44,870 nucleotides of DNA. It comes from Laceyella putida. GTDB lineage: Bacteria > Bacillota > Bacilli > Thermoactinomycetales > Thermoactinomycetaceae. The stretch is from the NCBI RefSeq assembly GCF_042665195.1, contig NZ_JBHTBW010000061.1, positions 1-44,870 of the forward strand. The letters run 5' to 3'. This document shows positions 8,332-15,475 of this stretch, one piece after another. A program made the position numbers and the translations under genes. Below the pieces are notes generated by a model that had not been told where the DNA came from, ran no database searches, and saw only the letters and a list, made by a program, of their open reading frames with translations. Position 1 is the stretch's first letter. Each line of letters opens with the position of its first letter.

Positions 8332-9150
8332 TTATCGCTTCTCACCCATGCCATTGCCGGTCGCGAACGGTTCCAGTGACATGTGATCAAGCCAGTAGCG
8401 TCCTTGGCGTCTGCTCACTTCCAGCGGCACGCCGAAGAAACGGCTGAGCCCGGAGGAGGTCAATACCTCGGATGTCTGACCTTGTGTGTGCACGCACCCT
8501 TGTTTTAAGAGCAACGTCTTAGAAAAACAGGGCATCACTTCTTCTATATAATGAGTGACATAAATCAATGTGGGCGCATCAGGTTGGGTGGCGATCCCCT
8601 CAATCATCCGCAGCACTTGCTCCCTTGCAAGCAAATCCAAGCCGACACAGGGCTCATCCAATATTAATAATGCAGGATCAGCCATTAACGCGCGGGCAAT
8701 CAACACTCTCTGGCGCTCACCTTGCGAAAGCGTATCGTATTTCCGTTGAATCAGATTTCCACAGCCGAACATCTCCAGCAAAGATCTCGCTTTCTCCCAC
8801 TCCGCCGGTGTCGGCTGATCATACAGGCCAATCGAAGCATATTTGCCGCTGAGCACAATCCGCTCAGCCGTTTCATGCCCATGCAGCTGTTGCAGCAATG
8901 ATGAACTGACCCAGCCAATCTCCTTGCGCAACGCGCGCACATCTGTCTCACCAAAAAGTCTGCCCAACACCCGAACACTTCCCGACGTCGGCCAAATGTA
9001 CCCATTGACCAGCCGCAACAGCGTCGTTTTCCCCGATCCATTCAGCCCCACCAGACACCAATGCTCCCCCGCTTTAACCCGCCAAGACACATCTTGCAAA
9101 ATCCATTGTTCTTCCCGCTTCCACGATACATGACTTAACTCGATCACCAT
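8332..9150 (-). CDS. Stand-alone ABC transporter ATP-binding protein (YlmA/ModF-like)
   Basis: 272 residues forming one complete ABC nucleotide-binding domain: Walker A GLNGSGKT (35-42), a Q-loop region near VSSSLLQQLHG, signature LSQGERQR (about 142-149), Walker B LLILDEP (about 161-167) and the switch histidine in YVTHYIEE. The N-terminal half, with tryptophan-rich VSWKREEQWIL and GEHWCLVGLNGSGK, resembles B. subtilis YlmA and the molybdate-related ModF proteins. No permease or binding-protein gene is adjacent, so the membrane partner is encoded elsewhere or the protein acts alone. ATG 9150 follows AAAGGAAGG. Function beyond ATP hydrolysis is not assigned. Confidence 0.85.
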   Translation of the reverse strand: MVIELSHVSWKREEQWILQDVSWRVKAGEHWCLVGLNGSGKTTLLRLVNGYIWPTSGSVRVLGRLFGETDVRALRKEIGWVSSSLLQQLHGHETAERIVLSGKYASIGLYDQPTPAEWEKARSLLEMFGCGNLIQRKYDTLSQGERQRVLIARALMADPALLILDEPCVGLDLLAREQVLRMIEGIATQPDAPTLIYVTHYIEEVMPCFSKTLLLKQGCVHTQGQTSEVLTSSGLSRFFGVPLEVSRRQGRYWLDHMSLEPFATGNGMGEKR

Positions 9151-9174
9151 GGTTTGCCTTCCTTTCTCTATGGT

Positions 9175-9321
9175 TCATTTTAATGAAGTTAGCTGTTTTC
9201 CGCATGAATCCTGCTTTTCAGCCCGGAGGGGATTAGGATCAGGTGTGGAATTCGCTCCAAAACACAGCCATAGGCCAATTCGCCATTTTTTAAATATTTT
9301 AAATAAAATTTCGTCTGCCAT
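9175..9321 (-). CDS. Possible 48-residue small protein
   Basis: An ATG at 9321 sits eight bases after GAGAGGG and opens a 48-codon frame ending just ahead of the ABC ATPase ribosome site. The N-terminal half is basic and hydrophobic (FKIFKKWRIGLWLCFGA), the rest polar. I recognise no family. The placement and ribosome site are suggestive, but a frame this short can arise by chance. Confidence 0.25.
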   Translation of the reverse strand: MADEILFKIFKKWRIGLWLCFGANSTPDPNPLRAEKQDSCGKQLTSLK

Positions 9322-9380
9322 CTGCAAATCCCTCTCGCCATGAAAGCAAGCGGCCCCCCCTACAAAGGGGAAGGCTCGAC

Positions 9381-9839
9381 TCACTTGACAAACAATAGTT
9401 TTCCGATGATTTTCTCCACCGGGATCGGACCCAATTTGCGGCTATCATATCCATTGACACGATTATCGCTAAGGACAAACACATGTCCCGGCGGAATGCG
9501 AACCGGTTCTTCATCCACAATCTCCTCTTGATCCTGAACCAGATAGGGTTCATCCAAACGCTTCCCGTTCACATAGACCCGGCTATCACGTATCGCCACT
9601 TCTTCGCCGGGAAGAGCGATCACGCGCCGAAACCAAGTATATTCGCTTTCCTGATCATCGAACAAAATAATCTGCCCCCGCTTTGGCAAAGCGGAACCCT
9701 TCCACAACAAGTAGGTCTTCCCTTTTGTAAGCTGGGGCATCCCGTCACCACCCGCGATCTGAATCAAGCCAAATTTACGAATGAGTCGCGATAGCCCAAG
9801 AGGAGTGAAAACGAGCAGAATGAGTAGGACATATATCAC
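9381..9839 (-). CDS. Signal peptidase I-like protein lacking the catalytic Ser and Lys
   Basis: 152 residues from GTG 9839 (after AGGTGGAG; an upstream TTG at 9857 has no ribosome site). One N-terminal membrane segment (about 2-18) is followed by an S26-type periplasmic domain. The conserved FRRVIALPGE and SDNRVNGYDSRKLGPIP blocks of signal peptidase I are clear. However, the region that should hold the nucleophile (GxSMxPTL in active enzymes) reads IAGGDGMPQL, with Asp or Gly in place of Ser, and the general-base Lys of the xKRVIGLPG block is Arg. The protein should therefore be inactive as a protease, much as described for Staphylococcus aureus SpsA. No active signal peptidase gene is adjacent. 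It may act as a partner or chaperone; its role is unknown. Confidence 0.8.
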   Translation of the reverse strand: MIYVLLILLVFTPLGLSRLIRKFGLIQIAGGDGMPQLTKGKTYLLWKGSALPKRGQIILFDDQESEYTWFRRVIALPGEEVAIRDSRVYVNGKRLDEPYLVQDQEEIVDEEPVRIPPGHVFVLSDNRVNGYDSRKLGPIPVEKIIGKLLFVK

Positions 9840-10159
9840 AGCAACTCCACCTCTCAATTATGTAATAAGCATTATTTTATATGAAATTCACATATATAAG
9901 AAAGAAAATTTATTGAATGCTGTTTATTCGATATGATTTTGATATTCATTGTAACTAACTTTCATAGCAGCTGACCCACCTACGATGAAAGCCACAGCCT
10001 CCCGCCCGGCTTCTTCACTTGACTCACACCGGTTCCCCCCTTCTTCTATAACATTCACACAATTAAAGAATATGAGGCAAGCGTACAGTCACCTTATAGA
10101 TGAAATCCATATATTATCGTGTACCAACTGAATCAAACCAAAAAAGGAGGGTTTCTATC
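9840..10159. other. Intergenic region between the SipS-like gene and the small helical gene
   Basis: About 320 bp, AT-rich on the left. It should contain divergent promoters. The clearest signal is a sigma-K-like -10 (CATATATTA, 10108-10116) with an AC 15 bp upstream (10091-10092), pointing at the gene at 10160. A strong ribosome site AAAGGAGGG occupies 10141-10149. Short open frames on the minus strand around 9960-10040 exist but I cannot support them as genes. Confidence 0.35.
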
Positions 10160-10345
10160 ATGTCTAAACGTTTGTCTCCTAGACGCCGCGCCATTAGAAA
10201 TCTGGAGGATGCCATCAGGGAACTACAAAGAGCCATTCGGGATTTGGAAGACCGCAAATTTGAAAACGCAGAAAACAACATCGCTGATGCGCTTAAGAAT
10301 TTAGGTCGGGCATTGAGAAATATCAACAGGGCTGAGAAACATTAA
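10160..10345 (+). CDS. Small basic helical protein with internal repeats, unknown function
   Basis: 61 residues. ATG 10160 is ten bases after AAAGGAGGG, a better start than the upstream ATG at 10100. The first 12 residues are basic (KRLSPRRRAIR), followed by near-repeats AIRNLED, AIRELQR and AIRDLED and later ALKNLGR, ALRNIN, spaced by seven. This gives a heptad-like amphipathic helix that should form a coiled coil or bind nucleic acid or membrane. No cysteine, signal peptide or recognised family. It is a single gene with its own terminator. A sigma-K-like -10 upstream hints at expression in the mother cell during sporulation, which is inference only. Confidence 0.7.
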   Translation: MSKRLSPRRRAIRNLEDAIRELQRAIRDLEDRKFENAENNIADALKNLGRALRNINRAEKH

Positions 10346-10385
10346 TCAGCTCCACCACCTATCTTAATGGCAAGGTAGCCGAGTT

Positions 10386-10424
10386 GCCGACTTCGCCCTT
10401 TTACCTGGCGAGTCGGCCAGTTTT
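10386..10424 (+). terminator. Terminator of the small helical gene
   Basis: GCCGACTTCGCC (10386-10397, one bulge) pairs with GGCGAGTCGGC (10407-10417), followed by CAGTTTTA. Confidence 0.7.
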
Positions 10425-10590
10425 ACATATGGGCCGCAAACAAACAACCGGGGGAAGCTCATCTTCATCCCATGTTCTGTGAAATGGTGCTATCATTTTA
10501 TATCAAAATAGTATGATTAAGAATCCCAACATAAATAACCCATTTGAAGCAGACAGGTGGAAAAGCATTCAATACAAAATCCTCATGTAA

Positions 10591-10627
10591 AAACCTAGCT
10601 GCTGTACCATTGCACAGAGCTAGGTTT
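10591..10627 (-). terminator. Terminator downstream of the arsR-like gene
   Basis: A perfect 10-bp inverted repeat, AAACCTAGCT (10591-10600) with AGCTAGGTTT (10618-10627), with further CTGT/ACAG pairing inside. On the minus strand it is followed by TTTTTA. It fits termination of the SRPBCC-ArsR operon. The rest of 10425-10698 shows no gene. Confidence 0.6.
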
Positions 10628-10698
10628 ATCAACATGCCCAGATGGTGCCACCTGGTTTTTCCGCGTGGGCTTATCAAACTCATCGCCTTCAGTGACCA

Positions 10699-11076
10699 CT
10701 ATTCCGTCGATTTCCGCTCGTCGCGTTCCGGCACCACGAGACTGAGAGCGTTTATCTCCTCATTCTCCACGAAATTTTTAAGCATAGCGATCTTGTTGTC
10801 CCAGAACCGTTCGTAAAAGGATAGCCACTGCTTCAGTTCGAGCAGCGGCTCAGGTTGGAGCCTGTACCGCTTCTCCCGCCCCACTTTCTGCTCCCTGACA
10901 AGTCCAGCCTCCGACAGAATGCGCAGATGTTTGGAAACGGCCGTGCGGCTCATGGGAAAGTGCCTGCTTATTACGGTAACGGGCATCTCCTTATCGGCAA
11001 GCAGTCTTAGCAGCTTACGGCGGGTGGGATCGGCGATTGCCTGAAAGACGTCATGCTTTTGCAAGGCTGCCCCCAT
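10699..11076 (-). CDS. ArsR-family winged-helix repressor
   Basis: 125 residues with a typical ArsR/SmtB helix-turn-helix: IADPTRRKLLRLLADKE (15-31), recognition-helix region FPMSRTAVSKHLRILSEAGLV (40-60) and the beta-wing GREKRYRL. No metal-binding ELCVCDL motif is present, so it is probably not an arsenic sensor; it belongs to the group that is encoded with SRPBCC proteins. Its start lies two bases beyond the stop of the SRPBCC gene and its ribosome site (GGGGG) overlaps that gene's end, so the pair is translationally coupled. It most likely represses its own operon through the two palindromes in the promoter at 11546-11596. Confidence 0.88.
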   Translation of the reverse strand: MGAALQKHDVFQAIADPTRRKLLRLLADKEMPVTVISRHFPMSRTAVSKHLRILSEAGLVREQKVGREKRYRLQPEPLLELKQWLSFYERFWDNKIAMLKNFVENEEINALSLVVPERDERKSTE

Positions 11077-11078
11077 GT

Positions 11079-11513
11079 TTAAGCCCCCACATATTTGCCG
11101 AGTCTCGGTATAACCGCCGCTTCCCAGCCATGGTCCATTTTGTTGCGAACCACCGAATGTTTTTCTCCCGTACCCGCAATGATTTCTTCCGGTTCACCCC
11201 AACCGGAATGAATGAGCGTGAACTGCGTTTTGTCTTCCAGTTCCTTTAATTCGAATGTAACCAGCCATCCCTCTTCGCCCCAGGCAAAGGCAAGGCGGTG
11301 AGGGGGATCCAGTTCCGTCACTTTGCAACGCGAGGGGCCGTAAGGTGAGTGCAAAGTGAATTCATGCTCCAGTTTGGGCTGAAAATCATTTGGCATAAAC
11401 CATGCGGCGATGCCTTCTGAAGTGGAAACAGCCTCCCAAACTTTTTGAATCGGTGCGTTAAATATGGTTGTGTGACGGATATCCGGTAGCGTCCCTTGCT
11501 TATTTCCTTTCAT
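11079..11513 (-). CDS. SRPBCC (AHSA1-type START-like) domain protein
   Basis: 144 residues from ATG 11513, ten bases after GGAGG; an ATG at 11522 and a longer frame from 11543 are less well placed. The FNAPIQKVWEAVSTSEGIAAWFMPNDF pattern, the HRLAFAWGEEG strand region and the long C-terminal helix mark the Aha1/activator-of-Hsp90-like SRPBCC fold, which binds hydrophobic ligands. The specific ligand is unknown. It is first in an operon with an ArsR repressor, a frequent pairing in Bacillales. Confidence 0.85.
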   Translation of the reverse strand: MKGNKQGTLPDIRHTTIFNAPIQKVWEAVSTSEGIAAWFMPNDFQPKLEHEFTLHSPYGPSRCKVTELDPPHRLAFAWGEEGWLVTFELKELEDKTQFTLIHSGWGEPEEIIAGTGEKHSVVRNKMDHGWEAAVIPRLGKYVGA

Positions 11514-11545
11514 TTTTTTCATGCCTCCATCCCAAGTTAACACGT

Positions 11546-11596
11546 AACCATTTGGTTTCGTTTTTTATTATATGAAACCATTCGGTTTCATGTCAA
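11546..11596 (-). promoter_or_regulatory. Consensus promoter with palindromic operators for the SRPBCC-arsR operon
   Basis: On the minus strand a perfect TTGACA (11591-11596) and a perfect TATAAT (11567-11572) are separated by 18 bp, and those 18 bp are exactly the palindrome TGAAACC-GAAT-GGTTTCA (11573-11590). A second palindrome AACCAAATGGTT (11546-11557) lies just after the expected start of transcription. Both share AACC-N4-GGTT. This suggests tight autorepression by the ArsR protein. Confidence 0.85.
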
Positions 11597-11726
11597 TCAT
11601 TCTTTTTCATTAAGCTGTCCATTCCATTCACTTTCATTCCCGATCCAAGTCCCGAAAAACTATGCTTGCATCCACATTATCAGCCGATTCGCACACACCA
11701 TGGATGCTCACGTGAGAAACGATTCA

Positions 11727-12044
11727 TCATTTATTATCTGATTTTCCATTCATCCTGTCATATTGCATTTTAAATAACTTACATAGATTCGGAACGTCTT
11801 GTGGCCCTTTTATCCAATAACTCACCCAACCCGAGTTGGGTAAGACATGATGCGGCTCTGCCAATCCTTCTTCAATAATTTGATCCCTGATTGATTTTGG
11901 GAAAGGAAAATCAGCCAATTGCTCTCCATGTACATGGCCCAACTCTTTCTTCTTAAAGCGGAATTCAACGCCTCCAAATCTGTGAGGATGTTCGGTGACG
12001 CCATCCCAACTGAGGAGTTCCTTTCTTAATAATTCCAAAACCAT
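11727..12044 (-). CDS. DUF5519 (luciferase-like domain) family protein
   Basis: 105 residues from ATG 12044, eight bases after AAGGAGG. Residues HPHRFGGVEFRFKKKELGHVHG and the later LAEPHHVLPNSGWVSYWIK are typical of DUF5519 proteins; the family name 'luciferase' is historical and no light emission is implied. Several histidines are conserved in the family, but the activity is not known. It stands alone, with no close partner in the same direction. Confidence 0.7.
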   Translation of the reverse strand: MVLELLRKELLSWDGVTEHPHRFGGVEFRFKKKELGHVHGEQLADFPFPKSIRDQIIEEGLAEPHHVLPNSGWVSYWIKGPQDVPNLCKLFKMQYDRMNGKSDNK

Positions 12045-12151
12045 TTCTCTCGCCTCCTTGAAGTGAAGATATATGATTTTCCCCACCGATCCATTAATAA
12101 ACTTTCTAAATGAAATTATTTTTAAATATTTATTATGGATTATCCTTGGCC

Positions 12152-12900
12152 CTATTGATAAAGTATGATCTTACAATCATTCGCTTTCGCTTGTTGCATC
12201 GTTTGAGCTTGTTCTATCCCGCCCCGTTGCAGCAAATTCTTTTTATCTGGTAATGATTCCATATCGCGTATTCCCTTAATATGGCCTACAATATAAATAG
12301 CCTTGTTAAGAGGCTGTTCACGCAACCATGGGGGGTGCTTATGTGCCCTCTTTTTTATTTAATAGCTTTTGGATATGATAAGGCTTCTGTAATCGGTCCA
12401 GCGAAGCCGTCCCATAACTTGAAATGCCTTTTTTGTCCCATAGATCCAGTTTGTTGATATTCGTTCCCCAAACTTTATCTCATCATAACTGGACGGTGTA
12501 TGACTTCAACAATTTTTAAGGTATGGATCAATATCGTTGTCTTCTACATATTTTCTTAAAAAAGGAGAGAATAAACAGCGTTGACGATCCAACCTGGCCC
12601 CAAATCTGCCAGGGAGGTCCGTTTAACGCCGTTTGAATTTCATCATCAAATTTGCTTTTCTTCGCCGCGGCCTTGATTACATCCATATAATCAAAGCGCA
12701 TCACTTTCCAGCCAAGTTTTTTTCATATACGCATCACGCCGACGATCATACTCTTGCCGTTTCTGATGATATTTGCGGCCATCAATCGTTGAATGGCGTA
12801 TAAGACGGAAGGGAAACAAAAATGGTTGCATCCAATGGGCTTTTGTCTTGTGACTCCAGATTATCGCGGTATACGCCGCCCTCTTCTAACGATTTCAAAT
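12152..12900 (-). pseudogene. Decayed coding sequence, several frame-broken remnants
   Basis: About 750 bp without an intact gene, but the minus strand holds a series of protein-like stretches in shifting frames. Between 12900 and 12790 one reads GGVYRDNLESQDKSPLDATI; a frame change gives DGRKYHQKRQEYDRRRDAYM (about 12795-12735), and another gives KKLGWKVMRFDYMDV (about 12730-12680), which together recall small restriction-endonuclease-like (DUF559-type) domains. Further on are FSPFLRKYVEDNDIDPYLKN (ending near 12520), a tail LDRLQKPYHIQKLLNKKEGT stopping at 12339, and a tail containing GIRDMESLPDKKNLLQRGG stopping at 12152. The family assignment is weak; frame-broken decay is well supported. 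Confidence 0.55.
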
Positions 12901-12902
12901 TA

Positions 12903-13430
12903 TCAATTTATTATTTCTATGAATTCACTGGAATGGCTACGAATGTAGATCCCGATCCGTTCTATAGTTTTCGGGGTATTTTCTTGATACCGTTCGTAGA
13001 AAGTTTTAAAGGTTGAAAACAGTTCCGGATCACTTTCAAGATCACGAGAGGAAACATCGAAGTTTTCTAAGCCTCTTGGATGATTTCTTTTTGAGAGAAA
13101 CGCATCTATATCTTCAAAGAGCTTCAATGCGTCTTGATCCTCTAAATGAATAAGTCCTTTTTTCAAGGCTGCCCATCTTCCTTGGGCCATAAAATAGGCA
13201 CTCCACCAGTAGAGGTCTTCCAGAGATTTATGGACATGATCATAGTATATTCGAAACATGAATAATGCTTGTTGTCCGACCGTCAAGTCATGGTAAAACT
13301 GAATGACGTCCCCACCAAACATACGTGTTTCCTTATACGTTTGAATCATTGGATCGAAACACGCCGAGCCGAGAGAAAAGTCGTCCAATTCATCAAACTT
13401 GCTACGGTTAATTTTCACTAGCAATCGCAA
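12903..13430 (-). CDS. Protein of unknown function, about 175 residues
   Basis: A soluble, slightly acidic protein, rich in aromatic residues (segment FMFRIYYDHVHKSLEDLYWW near 58-77), with no signal peptide or membrane span. I do not recognise a family. AAAAGGAG at about 13436-13442 serves a non-ATG start: TTG 13430 is only four bases away, TTG 13424 is ten bases away and may be the true start. The ATG at 13434 is out of frame and meets a stop after eight codons. The gene sits immediately upstream of decayed remnants. An immunity-type protein of a broken toxin locus is one possibility, but this is context only. Confidence 0.5.
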   Translation of the reverse strand: MRLLVKINRSKFDELDDFSLGSACFDPMIQTYKETRMFGGDVIQFYHDLTVGQQALFMFRIYYDHVHKSLEDLYWWSAYFMAQGRWAALKKGLIHLEDQDALKLFEDIDAFLSKRNHPRGLENFDVSSRDLESDPELFSTFKTFYERYQENTPKTIERIGIYIRSHSSEFIEIIN

Positions 13431-13498
13431 ACATCTCCTTTTATTCGAACTTATGGTAAAAATGCTTTCTCTCTATGATTTTCACAGATTAAATTGAA

Positions 13499-13534
13499 AA
13501 GTCACAACCCCTGACGTCTCAGGGGTTGTGACTT
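13499..13534 (-). terminator. Strong terminator of the ribonuclease J gene
   Basis: A perfect 16-bp inverted repeat (13499-13514 with 13519-13534) and a four-base loop, followed on the minus strand by TTTTCAATTT. It lies 20 bp beyond the ribonuclease J stop. Confidence 0.9.
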
Positions 13535-13554
13535 TATGTGCGGTTACGTTCTGA

Positions 13555-15228
13555 CTATACTTCCATGATGATTGGAAGGATCATGGGGCGACGGCGTGTC
13601 CGCTCAAATAAGAATTTGCTTAGCGCATCGCGAATGCTTGTTTTGAGGGATGCCCACTCGCTTACTTGGTCTTTCATGCATTTTTCCATGGTTAAGCTTA
13701 CAATGCGATTTGCTTCGTCCAAGAGCTGTTCGGACTCTCGAACATAAACGAAGCCACGGGAAATGATATCCGGACCGGAAAGGATGGCTCCGTTTGCCTT
13801 GCTGAGGGTGACAACAACGACTAAGATACCATCTTGTGATAAGAGTTTGCGGTCTCTAAGTACAATATTTCCAACATCGCCGACTCCTAAACCGTCGATG
13901 AGAACTTTGCCTGTTGTAATTTTTGGACCGTATCTTGCTTTGCCGCCGGAGATTTCGACTGTATCTCCATTGTCGCAGATAAAGATATTTTCAGGACGAA
14001 CGCCTACAGATTCGGCAAGTTGGGCGTGAGCACGCAACATGCGGTACTCACCGTGAATCGGAATAAAGTATTTGGGTTTGATCAAGCTCAGCATCAATTT
14101 GAGATCTTCTTGAGAACCGTGTCCGGAGACATGCACGTGGGAAGTGGTACTATAGACGACATCTGCGCCGATTCGGAATAACTGGTCTACTGTGCGTCCG
14201 ATCAACTTTTCGTTGCCAGGGATCGGTGTGGCCGCGATAATCACCGTATCTCCTGGCAAGATTTCTATCTTGCGGTGAGAAGCATTGGCCATCCGAGTCA
14301 ATGCGGACATGGATTCCCCTTGGCTTCCTGTTGAGATCACGGCCACCCGGTTCGCCGGTAATCGGTTGATCTCATCCGGATCGATGATCAGGTCAGATGG
14401 GATATGTAAATAACCCAAATCTGAAGCGATATTCACCACATTCACCATGCTTCGACCCACGACAGCAAGCTTTCTTCCATAAAGATGACAAGCATCCACT
14501 ACTTGTTGAATGCGGTGAATATTGGATGCGAACGTCGCTACGATGACCCGTTGCTTCGCCTTCCGGAAAACTTCATTAATCCCTTCTCCTACTGTACGCT
14601 CAGATCCTGTAAATCCAGCCCGTTCAGCGTTTGTACTATCGGACAAGAGACACAAAACACCTTTTTTACCAATTTCCGCCATTTTATGCATGTCAGCTAA
14701 CTGTTCATTAACCGGGGTCATGTCAAACTTAAAGTCCCCTGTATGAACAACCGCACCTTCTGGCGTATCGATGCAGACACCCACAGAATCAGGAATACTG
14801 TGATTTGTGTTAAAAAAGGTCGCTTTCAAGGTAGAACCCAGCTTGATTTCCGATTGGTTGTTAATGATGTAACGCTTGGTGTCGTTTAAGATGTGCGCTT
14901 CCCGCAATTTATGCTCAACCAGTCCCATCGTCAGCTTCGTCGCATAGATGGGAACATTCAATTGACGCAGAATGTATGGAAGCCCCCCGATATGGTCTTC
15001 ATGACCATGTGTTAAGATGATCCCACGAACTTTTTCCTTATTCTCAACCAGGTATGTGATGTCTGGAATGACGATGTCGATTCCCAACATATCTTCTTCT
15101 GGAAACATCAAACCCGCATCGATCACCACGATGTCATTCTCATACTGCACCACATACATGTTTTTTCCGATTTCGTCCAACCCACCGAGCGCAAAAATGT
15201 GTAATTTGCCTCGTTGGTTTTTTGTCAA
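13555..15228 (-). CDS. rnj: Ribonuclease J
   Basis: 557 residues from the second of two adjacent TTG codons (15228), eight bases after AGGAGG; TTG 15231 is the alternative. Metallo-beta-lactamase/beta-CASP ribonuclease with the complete zinc motif THGHEDHIGG (about 73-82), SDSTNAERAGFTGSE, the SGHGSQEDLKLM motif and the C-terminal VYVRESEQLLDEA/PIIMEV region. It acts as a 5'-3' exo- and endoribonuclease in mRNA turnover. Its place behind dapA matches B. subtilis rnjB, but rnjB has a degenerate HGHDEN motif while this copy keeps HGHEDH like RNase J1. It has its own promoter and strong terminators on both sides. Confidence 0.93.
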   Translation of the reverse strand: MTKNQRGKLHIFALGGLDEIGKNMYVVQYENDIVVIDAGLMFPEEDMLGIDIVIPDITYLVENKEKVRGIILTHGHEDHIGGLPYILRQLNVPIYATKLTMGLVEHKLREAHILNDTKRYIINNQSEIKLGSTLKATFFNTNHSIPDSVGVCIDTPEGAVVHTGDFKFDMTPVNEQLADMHKMAEIGKKGVLCLLSDSTNAERAGFTGSERTVGEGINEVFRKAKQRVIVATFASNIHRIQQVVDACHLYGRKLAVVGRSMVNVVNIASDLGYLHIPSDLIIDPDEINRLPANRVAVISTGSQGESMSALTRMANASHRKIEILPGDTVIIAATPIPGNEKLIGRTVDQLFRIGADVVYSTTSHVHVSGHGSQEDLKLMLSLIKPKYFIPIHGEYRMLRAHAQLAESVGVRPENIFICDNGDTVEISGGKARYGPKITTGKVLIDGLGVGDVGNIVLRDRKLLSQDGILVVVVTLSKANGAILSGPDIISRGFVYVRESEQLLDEANRIVSLTMEKCMKDQVSEWASLKTSIRDALSKFLFERTRRRPMILPIIMEV

Positions 15229-15290
15229 CAAAGTAACCTCCTATATTCAGTTGTCGTCACCCGTAAACCGCACAATTCTCACTTGTTCTC

Positions 15291-15320
15291 ATTATATACG
15301 ATCAAAAAATGAGTATGCAA
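15291..15320 (-). promoter_or_regulatory. Promoter of the ribonuclease J gene
   Basis: TATAAT (15291-15296) with TTGCAT (15315-15320) 18 bp upstream on the minus strand. It gives a leader of about 55 nt before the TTG start. Confidence 0.5.
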
Positions 15321-15436
15321 CAAATTCTTTTGTCGGAATATTGGAATGGTTGGCGTATCCGCGCTAAGGTATCGATCCATCCATCTGCCCGATTGGTCGT
15401 CATCCCCACATCATCGCGGACAAAAAAGCGACGAAA

Positions 15437-15464
15437 AAGGCTGATCCCACAGGAGATCAGCCTT
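15437..15464 (-). terminator. Terminator after dapA
   Basis: A perfect 10-bp stem, AAGGCTGATC (15437-15446) with GATCAGCCTT (15455-15464), followed on the minus strand by TTTTTCG. It separates the asd-dapG-dapA operon from the ribonuclease gene. Confidence 0.88.
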
Positions 15465-15475
15465 TGATCTTTGGC

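Noticed and set aside
9960..10060. Short minus-strand frames with GGGGGG ribosome-like site
   Set aside because: The frames are about 14-30 codons, with no repeat, leader or precursor-peptide features to support them.
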